64,000 nt of DNA, taken from Marinomonas lutimaris (GTDB taxonomy: Bacteria > Pseudomonadota > Gammaproteobacteria > Pseudomonadales > Marinomonadaceae). The notes beneath the pieces are model-generated. The model searched no databases and was not told the DNA's origin. It worked only from the letters and a program-made list of their open reading frames with translations. Positions 43,507 through 52,717 of the stretch are shown here, in pieces. Numbering within the stretch: position 1 is the first letter of the stretch; every line of letters starts with the position of its first letter. Both the position numbers and the translations under genes were made by a program. The stretch spans positions 496,001 to 560,000 of the forward strand of contig NZ_JAHLLW010000001.1 in the NCBI RefSeq assembly GCF_019426345.1, given 5' to 3'.

Positions 43507-45507
43507 ATGCAAGACGAAGAAGAACAAAAACAACAAAAAATCGCGACCTCAACAGCAGAAATAGATCCAGCTTCGGAAGCGAATCTGGCGCAGACTCACA
43601 AAGAGCGAATTCAAGCGTCTTGGTATCGTTGCGAGCAATTTGGCTTGGATCACAGCAGTAGCCCAGATTTCGCGACTTTGCCAAAAGGTACCTTGAGTGA
43701 CTTGATAGATCAGCATCGTAGCTTGCTGGAAACCACTGAAAACGAAGTGCTGCCTTACTACGAAAATATTCTCAGCAATTCGGCTTGCATGATTGTTTTG
43801 GCGGACCGCCAAGGCCATGTGTTGAATACTTGGGGGCAACCGCGTTTTGGTAGTGCTGCACAGCATGGTTTAGTGGGTGGAAACCAATGGACAGAAATGG
43901 GCGTCGGTACCAATGCCATTGGTACTGCGCTGATTACCGGTGAAGCTATTCAAGTGGGCCGAGATGAGCATTTCTTGCGTGCCAATCGTTTTATGGTGGG
44001 TTCTGCTTCGCCTATCTATAACACCAAAAACGATTTGGTCGGTGTATTAGACATTTCTTCAGACGCGTATCTTCCACAGGATCATACTTTTGGTATGGTC
44101 AAATTGATGTCTTTGAGTGTGGAGAATCGACTGATATTTTCCGCTTTTCAACAAGAGCATTTCATTCTCAGTTTTAATACCAATGTGGTCAGTTTGGACA
44201 GTCATTGGTCAGGTATCTTGGTACTCGATGAAAACGGCACTATTGTGTCGGCGAATCGTCGTGCAGAAGTGGTATTGGCACAGGATTTAGCCTTACTCAA
44301 TATCAATCAAATCTTTGATATTGAAATGCGTGAAATTAAGCATCATCCCTATAGTTTGCCGATGAAATTGATCGCTATGGGACGTTATCAGTTCTATGTC
44401 AAAGTGATTCCTCCCGTACAGCAGATTATGCGCATACCTGACTTTCGTCAGCGTGCTGATTACGTTGCTCCTCCACAGCCAGAAGCCTTTGTTATGAATG
44501 AACAAAATCCGCCTGTTGAAAAGGTGAAGAAACCGGAAATATCACCATCTAAAACGATTCCAGATAACGTCATTCCATTGGCTGAATTGCAACATGGCGA
44601 CGACCGAGTAGAGCGTTTAGTACGTCAAGCTCATAAGATCATGGAAAAAGACATTCCTATTTTGATCCATGGCGAAACAGGAGCAGGCAAGGAGATTTTT
44701 GTGCGCAGTTTGCACTATCACAGCTCCCGAGCTAAAGAGATGTTAGTCGCAGTAAACTGTGCCGCAATTCCTGCAGAACTAGTTGAGTCTGAACTTTTTG
44801 GTTATGAAAAAGGTGCTTTTACTGGCGCACAAAATCGCGGCTCTATTGGCCTGATTCGTCGTGCCCATCGTGGTACATTATTTCTCGATGAGATCGGTGA
44901 AATGCCGATGGCTGTGCAGTCGCGTTTATTGCGTGTTTTACAAGAAAGAGTAGTCACACCGTTGGGTTCTACTGAGGCGTTTCCGGTGGATATTAAACTG
45001 ATATCCGCCACCAATCGCATCCTAAAAGACGAAGTAAAAGAAGGACGTTTTCGCCAAGATTTGTACTACCGGATTTCTGGTTTGAACATAGAGTTACCCG
45101 CTTTGCGTGAACGAACTGACAAAGCGAAATTGATTCAATACCTCCATGAGCGTTTACGAAAAGAAGAGCCTGGTCCTGCTTTGTCGCAACCTATGCTGGA
45201 CTTACTAGTGACTCATCCTTGGCCGGGAAATATGCGCCAACTGGTTCATGTACTTAAAGTTGGTATGGCCATGGCGGATGAAGAAGTATTGGAGGAATGG
45301 CATTTGCCTGATGATTTCTTTGATGATCTCGATGCCATGACACAAGCCGATGAAAGCTCACAGAGAGAGCAGGAAGAGCCACTAGAACAGTTGATTCCGC
45401 GATTACTGAATGAATTCAAAGGTAATGTTTCGCAAACCGCGAAAACCGCTGGTGTTAGTCGAAATACAGTTTATAAATACTCGAAGCCTAAAGAAAATGA
45501 TGTCTAA
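43507..45507 (+). CDS. AcoR-like sigma-54-dependent transcriptional activator
   Basis: A sigma-54 enhancer-binding protein of about 666 residues. The N-terminal GAF-type sensor has the AcoR-family block NTWGQPRFG, then VGGNQWTEMGVGTNAIGTAL and FMVGSASPIY. A PAS-like middle segment (WSGILVLDENGTIVSANRR) follows. The AAA+ domain has Walker A GETGAGKE, GAFTGA intact in YEKGAFTGAQNRGS, Walker B GTLFLDEIGEM, and HPWPGNMRQL. The C-terminal Fis-type HTH is GNVSQTAKTAGVSRNTVYKY. The ATG at 43507 has GGAG six bases upstream; the frame extends to 43465. It is divergent from glpS and its probable activator. Confidence 0.92.
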   Translation: MQDEEEQKQQKIATSTAEIDPASEANLAQTHKERIQASWYRCEQFGLDHSSSPDFATLPKGTLSDLIDQHRSLLETTENEVLPYYENILSNSACMIVLADRQGHVLNTWGQPRFGSAAQHGLVGGNQWTEMGVGTNAIGTALITGEAIQVGRDEHFLRANRFMVGSASPIYNTKNDLVGVLDISSDAYLPQDHTFGMVKLMSLSVENRLIFSAFQQEHFILSFNTNVVSLDSHWSGILVLDENGTIVSANRRAEVVLAQDLALLNINQIFDIEMREIKHHPYSLPMKLIAMGRYQFYVKVIPPVQQIMRIPDFRQRADYVAPPQPEAFVMNEQNPPVEKVKKPEISPSKTIPDNVIPLAELQHGDDRVERLVRQAHKIMEKDIPILIHGETGAGKEIFVRSLHYHSSRAKEMLVAVNCAAIPAELVESELFGYEKGAFTGAQNRGSIGLIRRAHRGTLFLDEIGEMPMAVQSRLLRVLQERVVTPLGSTEAFPVDIKLISATNRILKDEVKEGRFRQDLYYRISGLNIELPALRERTDKAKLIQYLHERLRKEEPGPALSQPMLDLLVTHPWPGNMRQLVHVLKVGMAMADEEVLEEWHLPDDFFDDLDAMTQADESSQREQEEPLEQLIPRLLNEFKGNVSQTAKTAGVSRNTVYKYSKPKENDV

Positions 45508-45520
45508 GCTGATAATGTCG

Positions 45521-45553
45521 TTCCTGTTTTAACCTCTGTGGTTAAAACAGGAA
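45521..45553. terminator. Bidirectional terminator between the activator and ridA genes
   Basis: Perfect 14-bp stem TTCCTGTTTTAACC (45521-45534) with GGTTAAAACAGGAA (45540-45553), 5-nt loop. It lies between convergent genes. Confidence 0.8.
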
Positions 45554-45561
45554 TCGGTATA

Positions 45562-45963
45562 TTATCGAGCGATTTTTGCGACCGCTTCAATTTCAATTAA
45601 CGTCTCTGGAGAGGCTAAAGAGGCGACACCAATTCCCGTTAATGCTGGGCGTGAAGTGCCTAATGTGCTGGCGATAATAGGGACGATGTCTTCCATATGG
45701 TCAGCAACCTCACCGCGAACGTAGACACGTAACTGCAAAATAGACTCGACTGAAGAATTTGCTGCTTCTAAAACCGTGATTAAGTGTTTTGCCGCATTGG
45801 CAGTTTGCGTTTTCATATCGTGATTGTTGGTTTGAAAATCGGTGTCCCAATCGACTTGGCCTGAAATAAAAACCAACCCTGTATCAGTATCGACAGTGGC
45901 TTGTGACATGCCAGTAGCTGTACCGTCATACAAAGATGGTGGGTTAATGCGTTTAATGGACAT
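45562..45963 (-). CDS. RidA/YjgF/YER057c-family protein
   Basis: A 133-residue RidA-family protein, expected to deaminate reactive enamine/imine intermediates or to act as a related hydrolase. Family blocks are ATVDTDTGLVFISGQVDWD, then AKHLITVLEAANSSVESILQLRVYVRG, and the terminal GVASLASPETLIEIEAVAKI. The canonical RidA Arg in the RVYV stretch is present (LRVYVRG), and the terminal glutamate lies in LIEIEAVA. The gene lies 99 bases from the end of a LysR gene on the same strand; co-transcription is possible. Confidence 0.9.
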   Translation of the reverse strand: MSIKRINPPSLYDGTATGMSQATVDTDTGLVFISGQVDWDTDFQTNNHDMKTQTANAAKHLITVLEAANSSVESILQLRVYVRGEVADHMEDIVPIIASTLGTSRPALTGIGVASLASPETLIEIEAVAKIAR

Positions 45964-46062
45964 AATGACCTCTACATAGTGTTTAAAGTGACGCTAGAGT
46001 AGAGTTGAGTGGGTCGTTTGACTATAAAGCCTAGCTTGTTACCGATACAAGTTAAGGTCTCT

Positions 46063-46950
46063 TTAATTAGTAAACTTTTTCTGAATGTTGTCCAGTAACC
46101 AGCTAATTAATAGGTCATTTTTGGTATTTGGGTGATGGGCTGCTACGACTTGATAACCCGGTGGGTATTTTTCTAATGGAAGCTCAAATAGTCCTTCGTA
46201 CGGTAGAAGTCTAGAAGGAATGAATCCCACCATATCTGAATGTTTTAAGATTTCTTTAGCCATATGAAAGGATGGGGCGGATACGGTAACTTGACGTGGA
46301 AAGCCTTGTTGTTCGAACCAAGTATCAGCAGAACCTATAAAACTGCCAATGCCTGGCGAAACGATGACGAAGTCGTGTTTTGTTAATTGTTCTAGTGATA
46401 GATCATGAGTACGTTTAATGGCTTTATTCGCTGTCACACATAAGTACTTCTCTGTAAATAATGGAGTGGAAATCAATCCTTCAGGAACATAGGCGCTGGT
46501 GGTAAAAACAAGATCTATTGTGCCTAGATGGATTTTTTTGGTTAGATTGGCGTGTTCTATATTGGTAATGATCACTTTGATTTTAGGTGCGTATTGTCTA
46601 AGTTCTCTAATTAGGTCAGTTACTATCACTTCTTGTGTGTAGTCTGTTGCACAGATAACCAAAGTCCTTTCTATTTCCTGTGGAGAAAGTATCTTTGCCG
46701 GAGGGATGCTATTTATCTGAATCAATATCTGTTGAATGTGCGACTCGATCTCTTTGGCATAGGGCGTTGGAATCATTCCGTGGCCAGTTCTAACAAAGAG
46801 CTGATCACCAAGAATTATTCTTAATTTTTTAAGTTGAAGACTGATAGCCTGTTGAGAAACGCTTAGATGTTCAGCAGCGACTGAAATATTGCTGAACTGA
46901 TAGAGCGCATCTAATGTTCTAAGATGATTTATTTCAAGTTTATCTATCAT
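46063..46950 (-). CDS. LysR-family transcriptional regulator
   Basis: LTTR of 295 residues, of the NodD-like subgroup. The N-terminal HTH is ISVAAEHLSVSQQAISLQLKKLRIILGDQLFVR, with TPYAKEI following as in PcaQ/NahR types. The effector domain begins near RTLVICATDYTQEVIV. It lies upstream of ridA on the same strand and is divergent from a lipoprotein gene (113-base intergenic region). Target unknown; ridA or the lipoprotein are the nearest candidates. Confidence 0.9.
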   Translation of the reverse strand: MIDKLEINHLRTLDALYQFSNISVAAEHLSVSQQAISLQLKKLRIILGDQLFVRTGHGMIPTPYAKEIESHIQQILIQINSIPPAKILSPQEIERTLVICATDYTQEVIVTDLIRELRQYAPKIKVIITNIEHANLTKKIHLGTIDLVFTTSAYVPEGLISTPLFTEKYLCVTANKAIKRTHDLSLEQLTKHDFVIVSPGIGSFIGSADTWFEQQGFPRQVTVSAPSFHMAKEILKHSDMVGFIPSRLLPYEGLFELPLEKYPPGYQVVAAHHPNTKNDLLISWLLDNIQKKFTN

Positions 46951-47063
46951 GCGCGTCTCTCGTTGGCTATTAGCGGCCTAAATAAGTTAGTAGATAGTAT
47001 TAATAGCCGTTAATTGGTGGTTTTCAATGATCTTTCTGTTTAAAACACTCAGGAGTGAATGGT

Positions 47064-47591
47064 ATGTTGCGTCAATGTCTTTTAGGAATTGTCTGTGTTT
47101 TGTTATTGGCATCTTGTAGTAGTTATTCTGTTAAAAATAAACAGGTGCCACAGAGCACAATCAGTTTACCTTTGTTGCACGGTTGGCATGAAGGCAAAGA
47201 AGTACTTTATATAACGACAGATGTGTCTGATCAGGCTGTAGCAAAAGCAAAAAATGCCAATTATGCGCCTCGGCTGCGTGACGCTGTTCCTCATTATCCG
47301 AAACCACCGCAAGTCAAAACAGTGCTAGAGCGTGTGTATGCTTTTCCGAATCAAGAGCAAGCGTGGAGCGTATTTGCTTCCGTTCCAGAGCCATTAGGCT
47401 ATAAAAGCCAAGATACTCATTACTCACCGCTTTGGTTGATGTACGTCGTAGCATGGAAAGACCCAAGCAAGGCAACAGAGCTGAGGTCTGAAGAAGCGAT
47501 TCTAACAGCGGAAGATCAGGGTTTGGTTACCATCGAACGAACCGATATCGTGCTCAATTGTCCGGTTATTCCATTCTCTCTTGTTGATTAG
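47064..47591 (+). CDS. Hypothetical lipoprotein
   Basis: A 175-residue predicted lipoprotein. The signal sequence MLRQCLLGIVCVLLLASCSS ends in the lipobox L-A-S-C, with the lipidated Cys about residue 18. The mature part (LLHGWHEGKEVLYITTDVSD and so on) has no family I can name; the phrases ITTDVSDQAVAK and ARLRDAVPHYP-like segments recall uncharacterised periplasmic proteins. ATG 47064 has CAGGAG eight bases upstream. Monocistronic. Confidence 0.75.
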   Translation: MLRQCLLGIVCVLLLASCSSYSVKNKQVPQSTISLPLLHGWHEGKEVLYITTDVSDQAVAKAKNANYAPRLRDAVPHYPKPPQVKTVLERVYAFPNQEQAWSVFASVPEPLGYKSQDTHYSPLWLMYVVAWKDPSKATELRSEEAILTAEDQGLVTIERTDIVLNCPVIPFSLVD

Positions 47592-47804
47592 TGTCCGATA
47601 AAATAGCGCTCTACCTGGGGCGCTCTTACCTCCTATTACCCATCCTATTTTTGAGTGAAACTATTCAATCAAGAGTCGTATCTATTCTTCATTATGAATA
47701 AAATTCAACAAATTAAAATTCAATTCATTTTTGTTCATGATTGTGATTGCGTATAACTGTACTCACTTAGTAACTAGGCTGATCGCCGCCAATCGAAAAC
47801 TGGC

Positions 47805-47838
47805 AAGTGAAAACAAGGAATAGATCCTTATTTCACTT
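47805..47838 (+). promoter_or_regulatory. Leader hairpin before mesX
   Basis: AAGTGAAA (47805-47812) pairs with TTTCACTT (47831-47838), and AAGGA (47815-47819) with TCCTT (47825-47829), giving a 13-bp stem with a small internal bulge. It ends 24 bases before the mesX ATG. No known riboswitch is recognised. Regulation is inference. Confidence 0.45.
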
Positions 47839-47862
47839 CAGAAAATAGGATACCAGATCACC

Positions 47863-48837
47863 ATGAACAACAGCTTTACTTTTACCATTAAGAGCATTTG
47901 CTTCGATGAAAGCTACCGCCCTTCAGATAATACTCGCATTACAACCAATTTCGCGAATTTGGCCAGAGGAGAGCGACGACAAGAAAATTTACGTGATGCG
48001 CTAAGGATGATTAACAATCGTTTTAATGCTTTGGCGCATTGGGATAATTCAAAGGGCGATCGTTATTCTGTTGAGCTTGAAATCGTTTCGGTTGATGTGG
48101 ATATCGAAGGGAAGGGCCAGACCTTCCCAACCATTGAAATTCTGAAAACGAATATTCTTGATCACCACACTGAGCAGCGTATCGAAGGTATTGTAGGAAA
48201 CAATTTCTCGTCTTATGTCCGCGATTACGACTTCAGCGTCGTGCTGCCAAACCATAACAAAGGCCAAAAAGAATTTAGCATTCCTGATAACTTTGGCGAT
48301 CTGCATGGAAAGCTCTTTAAAAGCTTTGTGAAGTCAGGCAGCTTTAAAGAAAAATTTACCAAGCCGCCAGTGATCTGTCTGAGTGTGTCAGAAAATAAAA
48401 CCTATCAGCGAACAGGAAATCAGCACCCAGTATTGGGAATTGAATATCAACCAAATGGCACCTCTTTGACCGAGCAATATTTTCAGAAAATGGGCTTACA
48501 GGTTCGATACTTTATGCCTGCCAACAGTGCTGCACCATTAGCGTTTTATTTTGTAGGCGACTTGCTTAACGATTACAGCAATCTTGAGCTGATTGGCACC
48601 ATCAGTACGATGGAAACCTTCCAGAAAATCTACCGTCCAGAAATTTACAACGCCAACGCGGTTGCTGGAAAGAGTTATCAGCCGAACTTGAAAAACTCGG
48701 ATCATTCTCTAACACAAATTGTTTATGACCGTGAAGAACGCAGTCAATTGGCGAGTGAACAAGGCAAATTTGCTGAGCAGCATTTTATAAAGCCATACCA
48801 AAGGGTGCTTGAGCAGTGGTCTGCTAATTTCGCATAG
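47863..48837 (+). CDS. mesX: MesX (DUF1852), partner of the oxygen-dependent methionine synthase MesD
   Basis: A 324-residue DUF1852 protein, which is genetically required with the core-MetE protein MesD. Recognised by the opening NSFTFTIKSICFDESYRPSDNTRITTNFANLARGERR and by the blocks GNNFSSYVRDYDFSVVLPNH and RTGNQHPVLGIEYQPNG. MesX/MesD make methionine from homocysteine without methyl-tetrahydrofolate and need oxygen in the systems described. The gene directly precedes mesD, 57 bases apart on the same strand, and is preceded by a hairpin-rich leader. My family identification rests on recall of the DUF and the pairing. Confidence 0.85.
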   Translation: MNNSFTFTIKSICFDESYRPSDNTRITTNFANLARGERRQENLRDALRMINNRFNALAHWDNSKGDRYSVELEIVSVDVDIEGKGQTFPTIEILKTNILDHHTEQRIEGIVGNNFSSYVRDYDFSVVLPNHNKGQKEFSIPDNFGDLHGKLFKSFVKSGSFKEKFTKPPVICLSVSENKTYQRTGNQHPVLGIEYQPNGTSLTEQYFQKMGLQVRYFMPANSAAPLAFYFVGDLLNDYSNLELIGTISTMETFQKIYRPEIYNANAVAGKSYQPNLKNSDHSLTQIVYDREERSQLASEQGKFAEQHFIKPYQRVLEQWSANFA

Positions 48838-48894
48838 GAGCAAGTATCCATGGTTATTTTCCAACATTACATTTAATAGACGACATTCTTTATT

Positions 48895-49977
48895 ATGAAA
48901 ACAGTTATTGAAAAAGCAGTTATTGAAAAAACAGGTACTAATAACACGCTACTACCAACATCAACGGCAGGCAGCTTGCCTAAACCCACATGGCTTGCCG
49001 AGCCAGAAACCCTTTGGTCACCATGGAAATTACAAGGCGATCAATTAGTTGACGGAAAACAGGATGCGCTGCGTGTTTCTCTACAAGAGCAACAGCAAGC
49101 GGGTATCGATATTGTTAGTGATGGGGAACAAACGCGCCAGCATTTCGTTACCACTTTTATTGAGCACCTCAGCGGCGTGGATTTTGAGAATCGTCAGACG
49201 GTGAGAATTCGTGACCGCTATGATGCCAGTGTGCCTACGGTTGTTGGTCCTGTTAGCCGCATCAAGCCAGTGTTTGTTGAGGATGCTAAGTTTTTACGTC
49301 AGCAAACCAAGCAACCGATTAAATGGGCGTTGCCAGGTCCAATGACCATGATTGATACGCTTTATGATGATCATTATAAAAGTCGCGAAAAGCTCGCGTG
49401 GGAATTTGCCAAGATTCTCAACCAAGAAGCCAAAGAGTTAGAAGCGGCTGGTGTGGATATCATTCAATTTGATGAGCCTGCATTTAACGTCTTTTTTGAT
49501 GAGGTCAATGAATGGGGTATTGCTTGTCTAGAAAGAGCCATTGAAGGCCTGAAATGCGAAACCGCAGTACATATTTGTTATGGCTACGGCATTAAAGCCA
49601 ACACGGATTGGAAAAAGACGCTTGGCTCTGAATGGCGACAATATGAAGAAGCCTTTCCTAAGCTGCAAAAATCCAATATCGATATCATTTCGCTAGAATG
49701 CCATAACTCGCATGTGCCAATGGAATTGCTCGAACTTATTCGCGGCAAAAAAGTCATGGTCGGCGCAATCGACGTGGCAAATCATGCCATAGAGACACCA
49801 GAAGAAGTGGCTAATACTTTGCGCAAAGCATTGCAGTTTGTCGATGCAGACAAGCTCTACCCTTGTACTAACTGCGGTATGGCTCCGCTGCCTCGCGCGG
49901 TGGCGAGAGGCAAGCTACATGCATTGAACGCTGGCGCAGACATCATTCGAAAAGAGCTGGCTTTGTCGTCGAATTAA
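48895..49977 (+). CDS. mesD: MesD, core-MetE-type methionine synthase
   Basis: A MetE C-terminal-domain-only protein of 360 residues. The substrate/zinc region has VDIIQFDEPAFNVFF, then the zinc ligands H-x-C in VHICYGYG and the distal cysteine in CTNCGMAPLPRAVARGKL. The N-terminal half of full-length MetE is absent, as in the MesA-MesD families. Pairing with mesX makes MesD the best call. Preceded by a short duplicated N-terminal phrase (KAVIEK) and followed by a strong terminator. Confidence 0.88.
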   Translation: MKTVIEKAVIEKTGTNNTLLPTSTAGSLPKPTWLAEPETLWSPWKLQGDQLVDGKQDALRVSLQEQQQAGIDIVSDGEQTRQHFVTTFIEHLSGVDFENRQTVRIRDRYDASVPTVVGPVSRIKPVFVEDAKFLRQQTKQPIKWALPGPMTMIDTLYDDHYKSREKLAWEFAKILNQEAKELEAAGVDIIQFDEPAFNVFFDEVNEWGIACLERAIEGLKCETAVHICYGYGIKANTDWKKTLGSEWRQYEEAFPKLQKSNIDIISLECHNSHVPMELLELIRGKKVMVGAIDVANHAIETPEEVANTLRKALQFVDADKLYPCTNCGMAPLPRAVARGKLHALNAGADIIRKELALSSN

Positions 49978-49997
49978 TGGGCCTCAAGCGTAAAACA

Positions 49998-50034
49998 ATC
50001 CCGTTTCGAATTTATATATCGAAACGGGATTTTT
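49998..50034 (+). terminator. Terminator of mesX-mesD
   Basis: Perfect 12-bp stem ATCCCGTTTCGA (49998-50009) with TCGAAACGGGAT (50019-50030), then TTTT. Confidence 0.88.
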
Positions 50035-50077
50035 GTGTGTTGCAAATAGTACCAATCAGTAAATGGTACGAAGTGAA

Positions 50078-51127
50078 TTAAATGTTCGACACCACTTTTA
50101 GCATATCTAGAAACGCATCCACGGATTCCACTGCTGCCGATTCGTGCATGGTGTGATAGCCGATGGTGGGGATTTGAATAGTGGTGCCATCTACCAAGCC
50201 ATTTGATGCGGCGATAATGCGACCAAGTTCAGTACTACCTAGCGAGCTTGGCGGCAACCCTTGCTCAGCACGTTTCGCGTTTTCGTTTTCCACGTAACGG
50301 TTTTTATACAAATAACTGATGTTGTTTTTTACGCACAGTTCTTCAAGAAGTTGTGTACTGTCTTTATTGAACGTGGCGTTGGCGTCTTTTTCCCTAAGTA
50401 CCAGAAGCTGTTCATTGGCGGCATCGACATTTGGAAAAGGGCTGGTATCAACCACAAACAAGCGGTTAGTTGAGCCACCAAAGCGACGGAACCATTCAAG
50501 CAGATAGCGCCAGCTTTTTCCGGCCTCTTCTTGGGCAGTAAAAAAGGCCGTACCTTTAAAACCATGATCAAAAAGATGTACCAAAGCCGCCGCAGAAATG
50601 ACGTTATCGAGTTGGCCTTCTAAGCGGTTGTCAACGATGTGTAATTGGTCTTTAAACGCAATGGGTGTACCGGCAACCACACCTTCTAAGCCTTCGGTTT
50701 CGAAAATTAAGTTGTTACGGAATTCACAAACGTAAGAGCTTTTTATTGTGCCTTTGCCCCGATACACCCCAGACCAAGGCTCGTAGGCGTAGATCTCTTC
50801 ATGGTTGAAACGCTCTGTGACCTTGGTCATCAACTCTTCAGAAACCGAGTTGTTTAATAAATCGGTGCGGTTTGCTGATACAAACGCTGCGTATTGGAAT
50901 TCATTCGGGCCCGTACACACCAAGCCGTGACGATCTATATGCGCCGAAAACATGGTGCTAAACGGATCACTGCCTTGGGCAACCAACAAACCTTCGTACC
51001 AAGTGACTTTTGCCCCTCGCTCTTCCAGTTCGCGTTGTAACACGCGGAAAAATGAATGCTCTGCGCCAACCACACTGGGCGCGCGAATAAGCAGTTTGAG
51101 CAGATCGATAAAGTCATCACTAGGCAT
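50078..51127 (-). CDS. M42-family metallopeptidase (glutamyl/deblocking aminopeptidase type)
   Basis: A peptidase of about 350 residues with the co-catalytic metal sites of M42: SAHIDRHGLV (first His/Asp), DNRLEGQLDNVISAAAL (bridging Asp), TAQEEAGKS (catalytic/metal Glu), VVDTSPF (metal Asp) and a late HTMHES. The metals are usually Zn or Co. The ATG at 51127 has GGAA upstream; a TTG at 51142 is also in frame. Its role is terminal peptide degradation in the cytoplasm. It converges with mesD and shares the intergenic terminator. Confidence 0.88.
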   Translation of the reverse strand: MPSDDFIDLLKLLIRAPSVVGAEHSFFRVLQRELEERGAKVTWYEGLLVAQGSDPFSTMFSAHIDRHGLVCTGPNEFQYAAFVSANRTDLLNNSVSEELMTKVTERFNHEEIYAYEPWSGVYRGKGTIKSSYVCEFRNNLIFETEGLEGVVAGTPIAFKDQLHIVDNRLEGQLDNVISAAALVHLFDHGFKGTAFFTAQEEAGKSWRYLLEWFRRFGGSTNRLFVVDTSPFPNVDAANEQLLVLREKDANATFNKDSTQLLEELCVKNNISYLYKNRYVENENAKRAEQGLPPSSLGSTELGRIIAASNGLVDGTTIQIPTIGYHTMHESAAVESVDAFLDMLKVVSNI

Positions 51128-51311
51128 GCAAATAGGTTCCAAAAAAGGGGTAAGTCGAAGCTTGTTTATAAACTGAATCTGCTGATTTACATAATGTTTT
51201 TGTGTAAATAGTGCTAAGTCGTTTTCTTAAAACAAAAATAATGTCGTGTTCGTGTAAAACATCCGCTACTCTTTAATAAAAATTGAATTGAGATACTTAA
51301 GGAAGAAGTAA

Positions 51312-52628
51312 ATGCTATTTGGTAACAATAAATTATTGACCCGAATTACTGAATTGGAAAAAGAACTTGTTTCCTTTCAAGAGACTCAAGCCGATCTTAG
51401 ACAGGAAATGCTGTATTTCGCTATGACATCAGACGGAAAAATAGTCGATGCAAACTCGCTTTTCATAAAGTCCTGTGGTTTCGAAAAAGCTGAATTAACA
51501 GGTAAAAATATTCAAGATTTCATTCTTGGCAAGTCTTTAGACAAAGATCATTGTCAAAAAATGTTGGCTGCTATTAGTGGGAAGAAGCACTGGCATGGCG
51601 CTTTACAGCTAGAGACCAAGAAAGGTCAAGAAGCATGGTATAGGTCGATTATTCAACCGAAAAAACAAGTTGAAGATGGGCGCGTGCTGTTGGAAGTTTA
51701 CTCGGCTGAGCTTACGCGAACGATTTCTCAGTCTAAAGAAGTTGAAGACATGTTAGCGGCATTGAACCGCTCGTCTGCAGTGATCGAATTTAGTTTAGAT
51801 GGCATCATCTTAAATGCTAACGACAACTTCCTTAAAAGCATGGGTTATTCAAAAAGCCAAATTATTGGTAAACACCACAAAATGTTTTGTGATTCGAAAG
51901 AAGTTGAGTCTTCAAAATATCAAGATTTTTGGCGTCAACTTAGATCGGGCAAATTTGTTTCTGAACGTTTCAAGCGTTTTGATAGCCATGGAAATGCGGT
52001 GTGGTTGGAAGCTTCTTATAACCCAATACACGATGAAAGTGGCGAGTTATATAAAGTTGTTAAATTCGCGACGGTCATTACCGAGCAAATGAATCGAGAG
52101 TTCGCTATTTCTGAAACCTCTGAGATCGCCTATGACATATCCAAAAAAAGTGATGCGGACGCTATTACAGGTAAAAAAGTCATCGAGTCGACGATTCAGA
52201 CAATGGATGAACTTTCAGTGCAAATGGGCAATGCGAGTCAAGGAATAATCGAGCTCAATACTCAGTCATTGAAAGTAGCCGCTTTGGTAGAAAGTATCCG
52301 CGGTATTGCCGATCAAACAAACTTGCTTGCACTTAATGCCGCAATCGAAGCCGCGCGAGCTGGCGAACAAGGTCGAGGTTTCGCAGTGGTGGCTGATGAA
52401 GTTAGACAACTCGCGTCTAGGACGAGTACAGCCACCGAAGAAATTATCAAGGTTGTAGGTGAGAATAAACACCTGACAGAAAAAGCCGTATCTCTCATCG
52501 AACAAAGTATGGAAAAAGCCCATAAAGCGTTAGATCTTTCGACTGAAGCGGGTCATGTAATGAATGACATTCAAATTGGCGCAAGACAAGTCGTTGATGC
52601 GGTGAGTCAATTTAACAACAAACTATAG
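51312..52628 (+). CDS. Soluble PAS-PAS chemoreceptor, BdlA-like
   Basis: A 438-residue cytoplasmic methyl-accepting protein. There are two PAS domains, about 33-125 ([23 protein letters not shown]) and 155-260 ([23 protein letters not shown]), then the MCP signalling helix with [34 protein letters not shown]. No transmembrane helix. This PAS-PAS-MCP plan matches BdlA of Pseudomonas aeruginosa, a biofilm dispersion factor, and Aer-like redox sensors; which applies is not decided. AAGGAAGAAGTAA precedes the ATG. Followed by a terminator. Confidence 0.88.
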   Translation: MLFGNNKLLTRITELEKELVSFQETQADLRQEMLYFAMTSDGKIVDANSLFIKSCGFEKAELTGKNIQDFILGKSLDKDHCQKMLAAISGKKHWHGALQLETKKGQEAWYRSIIQPKKQVEDGRVLLEVYSAELTRTISQSKEVEDMLAALNRSSAVIEFSLDGIILNANDNFLKSMGYSKSQIIGKHHKMFCDSKEVESSKYQDFWRQLRSGKFVSERFKRFDSHGNAVWLEASYNPIHDESGELYKVVKFATVITEQMNREFAISETSEIAYDISKKSDADAITGKKVIESTIQTMDELSVQMGNASQGIIELNTQSLKVAALVESIRGIADQTNLLALNAAIEAARAGEQGRGFAVVADEVRQLASRTSTATEEIIKVVGENKHLTEKAVSLIEQSMEKAHKALDLSTEAGHVMNDIQIGARQVVDAVSQFNNKL

Positions 52629-52655
52629 TTGTTCTTGAAACAAAGACTCGACATT

Positions 52656-52693
52656 AAAATCCTTCTAAGAGTTTGCTCTTAGGGGGATTTTTT
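52656..52693 (+). terminator. Terminator of the PAS chemoreceptor gene
   Basis: AATCC..CTAAGAG (52658-52671) pairs with CTCTTAG..GGATT (52676-52689), with TT/GG wobble in between, followed by T. Confidence 0.85.
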
Positions 52694-52717
52694 ACATCAT
52701 GCCGATGGCTTAAATAA

